Positions 47,301 to 59,914 of a stretch of DNA of 64,000 nucleotides are shown one piece after another. The position numbers and the translations under genes are program-made. Location: the NCBI GenBank assembly GCA_905250115.1, contig CAJNOI010000035.1, positions 501,885 to 565,884 on the forward strand. Reading direction: 5' to 3'. Source of the stretch: Adineta steineri (Eukaryota; Rotifera; Eurotatoria; Adinetida; Adinetidae). The notes beneath the pieces were generated by a model. It ran no database searches. It was not told the DNA's origin and was given only the letters and a program-made list of their open reading frames with translations. Numbering within the stretch: position 1 is the stretch's first letter; each line of letters opens with the position of its first letter.

Positions 47301-48717
47301 TAATACAAATGATTCATCATCAACAATTATTAATACAAATACTTCTACAACATCATTATCTAATAGTGATGAGAAAGAAAATCGAAGAATTATTGATATA
47401 CAATGTAAAATTAAAACAAAAGAAACTCGTTCATGTTTGGTAAGACGAAAAAAAAAGAATATGTTTTTAAATTTTATGTGTATTTTGTTTTCTTTGTATA
47501 TTTAGTTATTTATTAGTGTGAAATTTCAAGATCGATTACAACGTGATATGACAGCAGAAATTGAATTAGATGAAACATCAAGTAGTATAACGAAAGAATT
47601 ACTTGAACTCGGCTTAATTCATGAGGTTAGTAAATTATTTTCATAGATATTTCGAAATTCTAGAAGAACTATGACTCATAAAACTTTTTATAGCAGGGAA
47701 ATTCTTTCTTAGGCATTTAAAAATTATCATGAATGTTTCAACACATTCCGGTCGTTTAAGGTTGAATTCTTCTGTATGGTACATAGGCGCAGTTGTCCAA
47801 CACATCAAAATAGTTTCGTTAGATTTCGTCTTTTTCTTATAAGTCTAAAAGTAAAATATATGCGCGTGACGGAATCAATAAAAATGGTAATGCGTTTTCA
47901 GTGTTATGTGAAAAACCGAAGCTTAGCTTAACTATAAATGTATAGCTATCCAAGTAAAAACAGGTATCGTGACGGAATCACAATTTAAAACTCGGTGTGT
48001 TTTTATCACCGTTTATTTCTCTGACACATGAATTGCAATTTCATTGAATGGATGAGGCTAATAAAGTATGCACCCAAATGTCTAAGGAAAAATATCTTTC
48101 GAATTACAGGATGAGAGCACAAATTTTGTATTTTTTTGACTTAGCTCAGATGGGTGAAAAAATCGCTATAGAAAAATTTTAATCTAGATATCTTTGACTG
48201 GAGCAATAAACTTGACAAGTTTCTTATCAGTTACATTAGTGTTGATAATTACTTCGATACAAAAAGAAGACATGTGAAATTTACAAATTAGAATCAATAA
48301 AGGAAGATGTGAAATAGATAAATATTTTTCTCACATATTTCATTCATTCAAAAGTCGAAACTTGTACACAAAGGTATACAAATGTATAATTTCACTAGAG
48401 ATAAATATTTTTTTTGTATTATCATCGTTATTAATTTCTTACATTTATTTTAGAGTGATTATACACGTGTTGAACAATCAATTGATAAAGCATTTAATGC
48501 TATAATAACATCTCCCGATGTTATTAATAGTACTTCAACATCATTACTTGATGTGAAAAAAACAGCCGTTGTTGCAGCTACAGCTGCACTTATAACATCT
48601 CAAGCATTACAAAATCAACTAAGTACATCATCTACAACAAATGGAACATTAATGGATGCGAACAATATACCAACATGGACGAATACATCACAACCAGTCA
48701 TGTTTTTACCGACTTGA
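44359..48717 (+). CDS. NRBP1: Nuclear receptor-binding protein (NRBP/Madm) pseudokinase
   Basis: Fifteen exons close in frame to 691 residues: 44359-44400, 44501-44653, 44716-44838, 44894-45001, 45050-45180, 45257-45351, 45433-45474, 45636-45725, 45779-45837, 46422-46520, 46577-46709, 46767-46878, 46935-47439, 47506-47625 and 48454-48717. An acidic N-terminus precedes SSPCSRWQKRRE, VPGID-type PGIDASYLAMDTEEGVEVVW, ITEYMSSGSLKAFL, HGNLTCDTIF (HGN in place of catalytic HRD), AIDIYSLGM and RPTARELLFHPALFE. These are diagnostic of NRBP, an adaptor pseudokinase linked to ubiquitin ligase and BMP/Ras signalling. A long Ser/Thr/Asn-rich insert lies in exon 13. The C-terminal NRBP domain continues with FQDRLQRDM and LLELGLIHE. 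Exon 7 (42 nt, symmetric) looks like a cassette exon. A 30-bp direct repeat lies in intron 14 (ends near 47877 and 47980). Confidence 0.92.
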
Positions 48718-49229
48718 TTTCTTTCTTTATGTTTTTTCTTTTTCTTGTATTGTATGCATGTTATTTTGCAACATAATAATCTACATATAAATTTATCTTC
48801 AAATGTAGAAATTGGTGCTTGCGTTTTTGTATACATACATTTACACAGTGTTAACCTTTATGGTTATCTTTTCTTTTTCTTGTATACGCCAAGCGATTCT
48901 TCTCTTTCTATAAACGTATGTGTTTGTGTATGAACCTTTTTTTTTTAAAAAAAAGAAATAATTTATTCATTATTAATATTATTATTATTATTTTTTGTTC
49001 TTCATGCCTTATTCACGGGCGAAATTGACATTAACTCTTGTTTGATTTCTTTTCCTCTTCAAGTCTTTCGATGTCCCAAGTTGTTCTTCTCATACTATGA
49101 TAATAATTATTTTTCTTTTTGATTAATTCATTTTTTTCCTGTTCTTTTGTCCATGTATGTGTGTGTGCAGTATTTGTATGTAAAAGTGAAAGTTAGAAGA
49201 AGAAGAAGAAATGAAATTTGAAAATTATT
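48718..49229. other. Convergent 3' spacer, no gene seen
   Basis: 3' flanks of the convergent NRBP and phosphatase genes. AT-rich, with short open frames that are not credible. An A-rich run (48949-48960) and TTATTATTATT repeats lie near 48975. Confidence 0.4.
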
Positions 49230-49724
49230 TCAATTCATTAAGAATTCTAATGTACAACTATTTGATTTATCAAGATCTAATAATACTTTACAATGTTCTT
49301 CATGAATACGTATTTGTGGTCGACATTTTTTAACAAGATTAAATGCATCAATTAATGTCATATTGTTTGAATGCATTAAATAGACAATAGCTATGAATGG
49401 TGTACGACTCATTCCAGCTCGACAATGAATTAATACACGATTTGAAGATTTTTCTTGACGAGCTTGTTCAATAAATTGAACAATAAGTGGAAGATTTTTT
49501 TCACATTTAGTTTTTGATAAACCATCTTCTATATGAAATGTACCATAAGTAAATTCCGATGGATAATGACATTTACCAGCTAAATTAACAATATGAGTAA
49601 TTTTTAATGAATGAAGACCATCCAGATTTTTTGATGTTTGACTGCTACCAAGATAAAGAAAATTTTCAATAAGTTCTGAATATTCAAACGATTTTATAGG
49701 TAATTTGGATTGTTGACGTGCCAT
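49230..49724 (-). CDS. Dual-specificity protein phosphatase
   Basis: A single minus-strand exon of 164 codons, the length of a minimal DSP domain. It has the N-terminal ENFLYLGSSQTSKNLDGL and ITHIVNLA blocks typical of atypical DUSPs, a likely general-acid Asp67 in FHIEDGL, and the P-loop VLIHCRAGMSRTP (Cys101, Arg107). Thr follows the SR pair where Ser is commoner; Thr occurs in some active PTPs. A conserved AFNLVKKCRPQI helix closes the domain. There is no targeting signal or docking domain, so it is probably a cytosolic enzyme of unknown substrate. The start is the only ATG before the domain. Confidence 0.88.
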   Translation of the reverse strand: MARQQSKLPIKSFEYSELIENFLYLGSSQTSKNLDGLHSLKITHIVNLAGKCHYPSEFTYGTFHIEDGLSKTKCEKNLPLIVQFIEQARQEKSSNRVLIHCRAGMSRTPFIAIVYLMHSNNMTLIDAFNLVKKCRPQIRIHEEHCKVLLDLDKSNSCTLEFLMN

Positions 49725-52167
49725 AATGAATTAAATTCAAATAATAAAACTATTCTTCTTTATTTATACCAATAACAAGCATGATAGAATTGCGTCATTA
49801 TTTCGCAATAACTATAAATATTATATATGAATCATACTAGTAGTCTATTCGCTGTTATTATATTTATACTCAAAGGAATTTGTCCAATACAGAAATGTAT
49901 AAAGAACCAATGAATTGAACTTTAATTTATATTAACCTGCGAAAGATTTCAGTATGGATAATAATTAGATTTTACATTCCTTCTAAATGTACGAGCAGAT
50001 TTTATATTTCAGGTACTATCAAATAAGATTCTTTGTTAGAGAATTCATGATTATCTTTTATATTAAAAAACCGATAGTTTTTAAGAAAGTATCTACATAT
50101 AAATATAAAGTATAAAATTCAATCCATTGTTTTTAAACATATGTGAAATTACGAATATTTGATTTGATAAAATTTTGAATACAGCTAATACTTTTATAAC
50201 AAAAGTAAATATATTAATTCTAACCATTTATATAAGAATAGGTATTAATACGTTGATAAATAGAAATAAATAAATCCTATATTTATCAAAAATCTACAAT
50301 TACACCAAAAGAAAACAAATCGATACTCAGGCTACTGCGTTAAAATTTACTCCGTAGTTATTCGTTGAAACGCAGAATTCAACGTGGTTTTACATGTTAT
50401 TTTATAAGTTTTAACGCGTTAATCACAGTAGACAAAACTAGCGGAGATAAAAATCGTAAAAATATGCACTTTTCCGGATTTTATTTTCGTTAAAATTTCA
50501 AAATTTCTATGCGTATTTCTCCGTTTTGTCTGTCTGGGTATCAGTGATTCAATCATTTCAATGTAATTATTTTCAAAAACTAACGAACACTTACATAGTA
50601 ATATATCTATTCCTATTAATTTAACTTACGATTTAAACTTGTCATAGTTTAGAAACTTACAACTATAAAAATATCTAATGTAATTAGTAATAGACATCTG
50701 TATCTGACAGAAACTTACTGTCAACTTTTCTTCTGGTTAGAGTCTGTAAAATAAACGACATTGTCAAAAAGACTAATAAAAAATAATTCCGTAAGTATTC
50801 TTCTTCTTTTTTTTTTGCATTCTTTCTTCGTTCGTTGTCACAATCGATGTCATTGTTATTAAACAAGGCAATATTTTACAAGGTCATGTCTATCATATTT
50901 ACTCATCGAATTTTTATTGTGTTATGATGGTATTATATTAAATGAGAAACATAAAATTTAAACTGTAAGTTTATATACCGAACTCTTTTAAAATGAACGA
51001 TATGTCTCTCTAAAAGAAAATATATTTCATCCGAAGAATACGGATCAATATATAATTTCAATTGTATGATCTCAAATAAATTAGTAGTATGAAGATTTAC
51101 CTTTTTTTCTTCAAACGATATAAATGTCGTTTAATTCTTTTGAATAGTTTCTTTTGTTCTTACAATAAACCCAATCCTCTCCCGCATCTAATGATAGAAG
51201 AACTCATACAATTTTGATTAAAAAAATCGATTCTTACGGACTCTTTTCACTAGATTTTCTTTACATACAATGAGAAAAATTATTTATTCTTCTATCTTTT
51301 GTATTTGCTAAGGCTTTAGATTAGAAAGCATTATTTTTATACAAGAATTCTTTTTTTATTTAAAGAAAAATTGACTATATTCATTCATGACAAATCTCTA
51401 GTTTAAAACATACACGTAATAAACATTTATAAAGCTGTATTGTAATAATGACTACAATTTATACAATAATGCTTCGGATAAGAAAAAGCAAATATTTATA
51501 TATAAATATTCCTGACAAAATGGATGTGACATTACTTAGATTTTTCTATATTTTATAATTAAAAGTAAGATTTTGTTTTATGTCAAGAAATTGCCTTGAT
51601 ACTGGGATGAATAAATATAAAGAACGATGAAATAGAATTATTCTATGTGAAATTTTGATTTAATATGAATGAGAGAAAATTTTTTTTCTCCAGTTATCAG
51701 GTATTCAGTTACACTGATCAGATTTTTGTTTCGGAAGTGGAAAAAAGCGGCAGCCAAGAATATTATTTATACGATAATATTACCTATGACAGAATCGAAC
51801 GATTTTTTGTCATAAAAAAAGAGTACACAGGTGTTTGAGCGTCTATTGTATCTTGTTCTTAACTATATATGACGGTATAAAATTTGTTTTACCTAATATG
51901 ATCAGAAAAAAAGAAGTAGGAATGATATTCACATAATGACACGTTCGTTCTCCCGTGTATCTCTGTTATAAACTTTTTTTTCATATGAAAAAAAACGTGT
52001 TATACATATGTTTAGTGAATAACGCACATATTCATTACCTTGACGTCGGTTTTTTAATGGCAAACGAACATATACATTTATGAGAGGGAAATAAACAATA
52101 TGATTGATTTTTTTTTCGTTTATTATTGTACCCTCTTATTTTTTTGTTTTTCCATTTTTTAGAGAAT
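49725..52167. other. Intergenic, divergent promoters and one possible MITE
   Basis: About 2.4 kb between the divergent starts of the phosphatase and the first glycosyltransferase. AT-rich apart from a GC-richer segment at 50326-50538, annotated separately. A T-rich tract ending CCATTTTTTAG (52161-52162) lies 5 nt before the glycosyltransferase ATG and resembles a splice acceptor. Confidence 0.45.
50326..50538. mobile_element. Possible TA-flanked MITE (mariner-like), weak
   Basis: A 213-bp segment bounded by TA dinucleotides, with short inverted ends CTCAGGC and, reverse-complemented, CCCAGAC. Internally AGACAAAACT-AGCGGAGA (about 50430) recurs inverted near the right end (TCTCCGTTTTGTCT), and ACGCGTTAA palindromes occur. 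It is less AT-rich than its flanks. The terminal repeats are short and imperfect (7 of 9), so the element call is tentative. Confidence 0.35.
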
Positions 52168-54149
52168 ATGCGTCGTGTTGGACTACGTTTTGTATTAGCT
52201 GCTATTGGTTTATCTATATTTTGTATTTTAGTAGTATTTGTAACTAGTAATTCAAGAGATGATATTCATGAAAAACTATCTCAACCAGCTAAATGTGATT
52301 GTCCATTGACAAAAGATGCACCTTCAATCGTACCTGTATTATCATCAACTGTTATTAAACCTAAGTCATGTATAGAAGTTCAAAATACATCTGCTGTAAA
52401 ACGTGCTATTGTTATTTTTTATCCACATCATCAAAGTGAATATTTCTTTCCAGAAGTTCGATGGTATGTATAAACTTTTTGTTTTATATTTCAAGGTTAT
52501 TAATTTGAATTAATATATATTTATTTTAGGCTTTATCGTTCATGGTATGAAATGTTACGTAGTCAGCCTTTAACATGGCGAACGGATTTTGTGATATTTA
52601 CATATAATTTTTCTACTGAATTTCGAAGTCTTGGTTGTGTCAATCGTATACGTCAAAATGCAGAAGAACCATCGATGTGTCGTCTTTTTCTTTATGTACC
52701 AATACAATTTCGTACGAGTGAAATGATAAAGAATAATTTTCAGAATGCATTTAATGATGCAAAACGTGTTATGGCATCATATAAAGATATGAAAGATCCA
52801 TTCATTGGTATTCCAATAGTAGCAGATACAGACACATTTCATGCTAAACGTTCACAATCTTTATATGACGATCTTCGTTCATATGGTTATGTTGACTCAA
52901 TAAATACAATCTATGAAGGTTATCCAGTATTTAAAATATATGATTTTATTCTACGAACTGATATTGGTAGGTTTATAGGCTCTTAACAAGTAATAATTAC
53001 TTCGTATAGGTGTGATGAAGTAATCATATGTGCATATTGTAAAATGAAGGTCCATTGTTATTATTTATAAAAGTAACACTTAGATTTATTGAAATGATTA
53101 TGAAAATTAATTTCTATAAAAGGAAATTTGAATTAAATCTACATTGTGCTCTTCTAGTATTCTACTAGAAACAATTAGATCATTTTTCAAATTTAGTAAC
53201 GACACTTCGTAAAAAAATTGAACAACAGTGTTCATTTGTATAGTTCTTTCAAATTATTAGCGGAAACCTAAAAACAAATCATTAATTAGAATCAAATGAA
53301 ATAGGGAATAAAAATGAATGATTTCATCTTTATTTTATTATTTAGATGTTTTTATTTATCGTCATTTTGCAAATTATATTCCCAAAAATTGTACTCTAAT
53401 TACCGGTGGTGGTGGTTATGGAACGGATTTTAATCGTCGGAAACTGAGACGTATTGCTCATGATATGGGTTTTGCGCATGCTAATATAAGTGGGATGGGT
53501 TCTACCTGGTTTGTTTTCTAAACTAAATAGTATTATTATTTATATAAATATATAGGTATGGTTCACCCTACGATGGATATTTAGTTGCTAATAACACATT
53601 AGAGGGTATGTTATGGCTAGCACAAAATGAATTTGCTACACCAGAAAGAGAATCTAAATTGGGAACATTAATGTGGCCGGAATGGTATATATTTTCTCTT
53701 AATAATTAATTAATTAACATAGATAATATCTTTTTAGGCATTATGGTGTTTTACTTTTATATGGTCAACATTTAGCATTAAATCATTTAGTTGCTACAAA
53801 TCAAATTCGAATTGTAATAGGTCATAATCTTCTTGATCAATCAACAACAGATAAAAGTACGGACTATGTTCAAAAAGGTACACTCCTTAATTTACATTGT
53901 TGGCATACGGATGAACGTTTTTCAAAATTTGCTTTTAAAATGGGTCACTACAATCAAACTGACTTACAAAAATTTAAAAATGATACAACCGCTCAGGCCT
54001 ATGTAAGAAAAACTAAAAATAAGAAAATTTAAAAAAAAACTTTTTCTTTTATTTATATACTCAAGGCAATGCGAATGGCACTTGAATCAAAATATATGAC
54101 ACTTGAAGAATTGGCAGCAAATGTCAGAAATATTTCTAAGGCATCCTAA
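52168..54149 (+). CDS. Type II Golgi-type glycosyltransferase, DUF7164-like, paralogue A
   Basis: Six exons (52168-52463, 52530-52966, 53346-53508, 53556-53684, 53738-54002 and 54066-54149) close in frame to 457 residues. A short cytosolic N-terminus and signal anchor (about 8-26) place the catalytic part in the lumen. Conserved blocks shared with two tandem paralogues are TWRTDFVIF, LGCVNRIR, MCRLFLY, YDFILRTDIDVF with a D-x-D metal/nucleotide-sugar motif (Asp243/Asp245), GGGGYGTDFNRR, GSTWYG and LHCWHT. A DUF7164-like family, possibly a mannosyltransferase, is recalled from fungal and rotifer proteins; donor and acceptor sugars are unknown. It differs from the others by GGGG instead of GRGG/GKGG and by having the most introns. 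The start follows a splice-acceptor-like TTTTTTAG. Confidence 0.75.
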
Positions 54150-57100
54150 TATATATCATATCAATAATGAACTACAATCCAATGATATATTATATAATCG
54201 TTTCGCAATTTTAATATACATTACTGTAAGAAATTTTATAGTCAGAAAGTTTTATATTAATTAAATAGCAGAACATGTATTTTGATAGATCAATAAACTT
54301 GTTACTATTTTTTTTGTTACAATTTATATTTAAAAGAAAATGTATAGGCACAAAATCATTTGCTAGTGTAGTTGATAATGTACAAATGAGAAAATGCTAC
54401 TGGAACTAAATACAAAGTTTAAAATCGATATTTTTTTCTAAAAGAATGTGTTAAATGGAAAGAATAGTAAATTGGTATGTCACATTATGCCAATAGTTTG
54501 TCATGTATATATATATACATAGTAATATTATGGCTTTTGTCAAACAGATATCTTACAACTATACATTTCAGCTTGAGTATAATTACTTTTATCGTTAACA
54601 ATAGCTAGTATTTATGGTAGCTTCCAGGAAAAGAGGACTGGAAAATGGTGACCTTATCTTCGTACAACCTTCATCATCATTATTATTTACATATGTATAC
54701 AAATAAATCTCACATTTCCTAATGACTCGATGTACTTGGCATGCATCATAAACAGTAAACATAGAATTATTCACTCGTTATTTTTTGAAGCTTCTGTCTG
54801 TCACTTCTATTCTTTGTCTGTTACCATCTGCACATTTAGTGAACCCAATGTTCTCTTCTACATACTTCAAAACATTTCTTCTCTTTTCTCTCTCTCATCT
54901 GTATTAAACACAGTAATGTCATATTAAAGACTAGAAATTCTATCTTGATATCTGATTTCTATTCTGATCAATGTCTATTATATTTTTCTTTGTATTATAT
55001 TAATATAATATTCTATTTTCTTTTTTTTCTTCCTTATATTATATTTATAACATAAGCTCGCTTACATTTTTATTAACTCACAACTAATCTTTTTCTTTGT
55101 TTTTACATCAATCATTTCTCATGTTCTTATAGTAAAAGAACATGTTAAAGCTTGTCTCAGTTTCTTTAAATAAAACAATAATCTTGTTCACAATTGGACA
55201 TTATCGTGTCATTACTTAATGGTGGTGAGTCATTTTTAGAATAAAGACCTTCTATACAAAAAAGAAATTATTTTTTTCGTCATCTCTATAAATGAAGCTC
55301 GTAGGGACAATACATTCTTCTAGTCGGCATGTTAGTTAAATCATTTATTAACAATCAATAAACTAAGATGATCATTTTTAGTGAGGACTAATCATATTTC
55401 TAACAAAGCAATTCTAATACGTCAGTCACATGCATCATTGATGAAGCAAATAAATAGTATATAGAAGATATTTCTCAATGGAATATATTTTCTCATTAAT
55501 CTAATGAACTATTTTCATTTCAATGTCATTTGATAGTTTTTTCGTAAGAAAAATCTACTGAGATTTGATTATATTCTATGTGTGTTTAAACAAATATATT
55601 TCATTCAACGATGTTTCGAATATTATACTCTTATATCTATCAATTTGTTCGTAAGTATTTTTTTTTCTACGTATAAAAAAATAACGTATTTCCCATGAGT
55701 CTAGTCTTAGATCAATCATTAACGTATAAAGTCGTTGTTTTGAAATATACTCTTTAGAGTTTGAACATGATTCGATATTATTCATCAATATTTACTATAG
55801 GATCAAAACAGATCTGTCGATTATACAACAGTAAAACTTACAATTAAGAACGTATTTATGAATATTGAAAATAATTATATCGATGTTTGTATCGTTGTTT
55901 TTTGTTCATTTTATAAGAACTGAGTAATTAGATATTTAATTAAGAATTTATACATGTGCTTTACTTTATAAATGAGACCTATTTTGTAACACGATATATT
56001 TTATCAGCAGTAAAGAAAAAAAGATAAGAATTATTTCGTTTTGTCACAGTTTATAAGATTGTATGAAAGTATTTCAATCAATATTTACGTGTAAGATGCG
56101 ACTAAAACGTAAGTTTTATTAACTCTTATAAATGAATAAGCCAAGTTTATATGCTATATTGAAATTTAGATAGTGTTTAAACATTTTTAATTTATAAATT
56201 ATTTGTTATAGAATTATGCCAAATTGTTATTTCTCTTTTGCCTAAAATATTTATTAATTCATGAAATTAATAAATAATTCTGTTGGGATTTGTATTACAT
56301 ACTTTGTTCAATAAATATTTAGAAATACTTTGTAATAATGACATGAGAGAAAAGAAAAGAGTAGGTTTTTTTTATATACTATCTAGGGGTAGAACAGTGT
56401 AGAACAATGCGTATTATTACTTCAGAACTTTATTTTATATTTTCGTTTTTACGCATATTTGGGCATTAAGATCATAGAATTTGAGGCAAAGAAATATTGA
56501 AAGGTAAAGTATTCGAATACAAAAGATGGTTATTTCAATGATAAGTATAAGATAAAGAGATTACTGTTAATCTATCTGAAAATGTATTAGTCTTACATTA
56601 GAAACTTATCGATCTCAAATATGGAGATGTTGTAAATAAGCAAGCGATTCATGCTTGTTGAAGAATCATTATTTCTGAAAATTACTCATCTCTAAATCAA
56701 GATATTTTCTTAGATTAGAAGGTATCTAAGAGGTATTCCGATATGTAGTCATTATAGTTTATACAAGTGCTATAGGTGAAAACTGAGAGAAATTGATCTA
56801 TTAACAAGTATTGATCTTCTCAGTCGAGAAGAATATGTTTTCATTCTTCATTTTCGACGATGTGAATGAACTTCTTTTCTTTTTATGATTTTGATTCTTA
56901 AGAATATTAAATAAAATATTAATTAAGAGTTCAACATCGAAAATTATAGAATAATTACGTTTATTAATAGAAAGTCTGACTTCCATTTTGAACAAATATT
57001 TATGTTTTAAATATTCATTTTTCTTATTAATAATGAAACAGCAAACGTGTAGAAAAAAAAATTTCACTATCTATTAGCTTTAGAAATACAGTGTAGTGCT

Positions 57101-58345
57101 GAAGAAGAATATTATAAACACGTTTCTTGTGTACGTGAATAAAGAGCTTTTTCGTTCTACAGTAAGTTTAATGATAAGATGCAGTATTATCAACTGTCAC
57201 TTCATTTTTCAAGATACGGTTAGGAGCAATACACGTCATCAACAGATATCAAAGTAATGTTTAATTTCTTAACGATGATATGTAATACACATTGTCATTT
57301 CAAATTAAATGAAGCGAGAGACAATCATTGAGATAAATAGGAACATATATCTAAAGGAAAAAAATATCAGTGCATATATTACTTTTTGTCATAGTTTTGA
57401 CGTCGTTTACCTTTAATATGAACTTGCATTAATCTAGCTATATTCAATTCATTTATAAATACGTTTGTTTCAAATGAAAACAGAAGAATTGAGTCATACA
57501 ATTCTCATATTTGTTGTTTTTGCCTTGAGCTACTATAGAATACCTATTTTTAGCATTTTAACACATAAAAGAAAATGTCAGTTTATTTTTAAAAACGAAT
57601 TCATGCAGTCAATACGTTTACTTTTTTTTTTCTTTCGGAATATATAATATTTGCCAATGAGTCAGTGTCATGTGCTTTGCATGTTTGAGAATATTAAAAG
57701 CCTCATTTTTTTCCACTAGACATGCAGTGAATTCAATTAAATCGGATGTGGGTTCCGTCCATTGATAAAAAGAAGGTATTTCCTGTTTTAATATGATAAG
57801 TTTATGCATAATGGAATAAATTATGCAAAAAATGAATGAATCACATTTCAAAAAATACTCAAATCTGACCTTGACCAAATCTTATGTATATTCTCGAAAT
57901 ACCTTATGGTAACAATCCATAATTCGTTACTTATCTCTGAGTGAAATGATCGTGATGTATTTCGAGTCTCTTTCATCATGTATGTCTGTACTTCTTCTAT
58001 ATAGCGTGATCTAGTTTCTGTTTTCTTTCGATCTTTTTTCCTTAAAACTCATACTTGTCTGTTATTATTATGAATGTCTTTTCTCATAGTATACAAAGAA
58101 CAAGAAAAAGGCAGTTTAGACGCAAGATTATAACTCTTAAGTAGTGTCTATCATATAGAAAATCGTCACAATTATATAGCATTAAAAAAGCTTGAAAATA
58201 TTCGAATGCTCTCTATTGTTTTAGTTCAGTCTATTTCATAAGCTAATATAATTAAGTACTTTTTTGGAAACAAAGCTATACATAAAACGATAGAAATTAG
58301 TTTTACATTTTTGTTTACGTATCTTTTATAGGTATTTGCAAATTC
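54150..58345. other. Intergenic, 4.2 kb, one coding-like fragment
   Basis: Long AT-rich gap between glycosyltransferase paralogues A and B. On the minus strand, 57800-57618 stays open with protein-like composition (EIPSFYQWTEPTSDLIEF, then a run of Lys); I recognise no family and it has no clear splice borders. Nothing else was recognised. The gap probably represents decayed or inserted sequence within the tandem array. Confidence 0.35.
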
Positions 58346-59914
58346 ATGTCATTAAGCATTGCTCCATATAAACATCGAAAATTGACCATACCTTTTTTAA
58401 TTATAATTATATTAATTGGTACTTATTTACTAGTTCAAACATTTAATTCTGGTCTTGGTATTTTAGCACCGGTAATGAAATTAATTTTCTAATATACTAG
58501 TTTAGTAGTAAAATCTTTGAACTACGCCGATTATATTCATATCTGTGAATTACAACACACAATCATCTACCGTTAATAGTTTAATAATATTTTTCTATTT
58601 AGGCAAATAGATATCTACTAAAACAAACATCACAATTAAATTCTTCATTTGTTCGACGAGCTATTTTAGTATTTTATCCAACAAATCAAGAAGCACATTA
58701 TTTATCAGAGATTCGTTGGTTATATCGATCATGGATTGAAATGATGAAATATGAATCAAAAAATTGGCGAACAGATTTAATAATATACACTGAAAGATAT
58801 TCATTATCATTTCAACAACTTGGTTGTATTGTTAATGAAATACGTAAAAATGAAACTGAACCACCACAATGTCGAATATTTTTATATCTTCGTATCTCAA
58901 ATCGAAAAATAAATTCTGTAACTAATCATCAAACAATATTTGTTGATACTAATAAAAAAGAATTATTTAATGTTAATATTCCACGTTCAACATTACTATA
59001 CCGTCATCTAAGTACATATGGCTATATTGATTCAGTTAATATTATAGCAGAAGGTTATCCAACATTTAAATATTATGATTTTATACTTAAAACTGATATT
59101 GATGTCTTTATTACAAAACAATTTGCTAAATTTATACCTTTTGAACATAATGGATTGCTTGTTGGTCGTGGCGGTTATTCATCAGACTTTAATAATCGTC
59201 GATTAGCACGTATTGCTCGAGATATGAATTGGACACATCAAGGAATACCTAATATTGGTTCAACATGGTAAATATATTGTTGTTTAGGAGAACAAAAACT
59301 TACAGATTTATATATAACACAAATCAGTTTTACTATACAGAGTTCTATTATTATTTTTGTTTTCAGGTATGGATCACCATATATTGCTCAACGTATAGCA
59401 ACTTTAACCTTAGATGCAATGCTTCATTTATATAATAATGAATTTGCTCGAGCTGAACGAGAACAGAAATTAGGAACTTTATTATGGCCTGATTGGCATT
59501 ATGGTGTATTAAGTATGTATGGTACACATTTAGCAGTAAATCATTTATTAATTTCGGAAAAATTAAATGTCACAAAAGCAGATCAATTATTAGATCAATC
59601 GACAACAAATCCAGATCAATTTGATTTAGAAAAAAATAATCGATTACATTTACATTGTTGGCATACTGAAAAAAAATTTTCAAAATTTCAATTTAAATTA
59701 GGACAATATAATCAAATACATCCACGTTCACTTCTAAATGATAGTTCTGCACAAGCTTATGTAAATTCAATTAGAAAAAATTAAGATATTCTAATAAGTA
59801 TTTTTATTTTATTTCTTTTTTCAGGCTATGAGAATGGCTTTAGAATCTGGATTGATGTCACTTGAAGAACTTGGACAACGCTTACGTGATATTAGTAGTA
59901 ACAGAACGATATAA
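58346..59914 (+). CDS. Type II Golgi-type glycosyltransferase, DUF7164-like, paralogue B
   Basis: Four exons (58346-58471, 58603-59267, 59367-59760 and 59825-59914) close in frame to 424 residues. A signal anchor (PFLIIIILIGTYLLVQTF) follows KHRKL. Conserved blocks are NWRTDLIIYTE, QLGCIVNEIR, QCRIFLY, YDFILKTDIDVF (D-x-D at 207/209), VGRGGYSSDFNNRRL, NIGSTWYGSP, HLAVNH and LHCWHTE. The introns at STW|YGSP and AY|AMRMALE are shared with paralogue A, while two others of A are absent. The intron after the anchor exon is not found in A at that place. Catalysis is inferred from the intact D-x-D. A T-rich acceptor-like sequence ends at 58331, 14 nt before the ATG. Confidence 0.75.
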
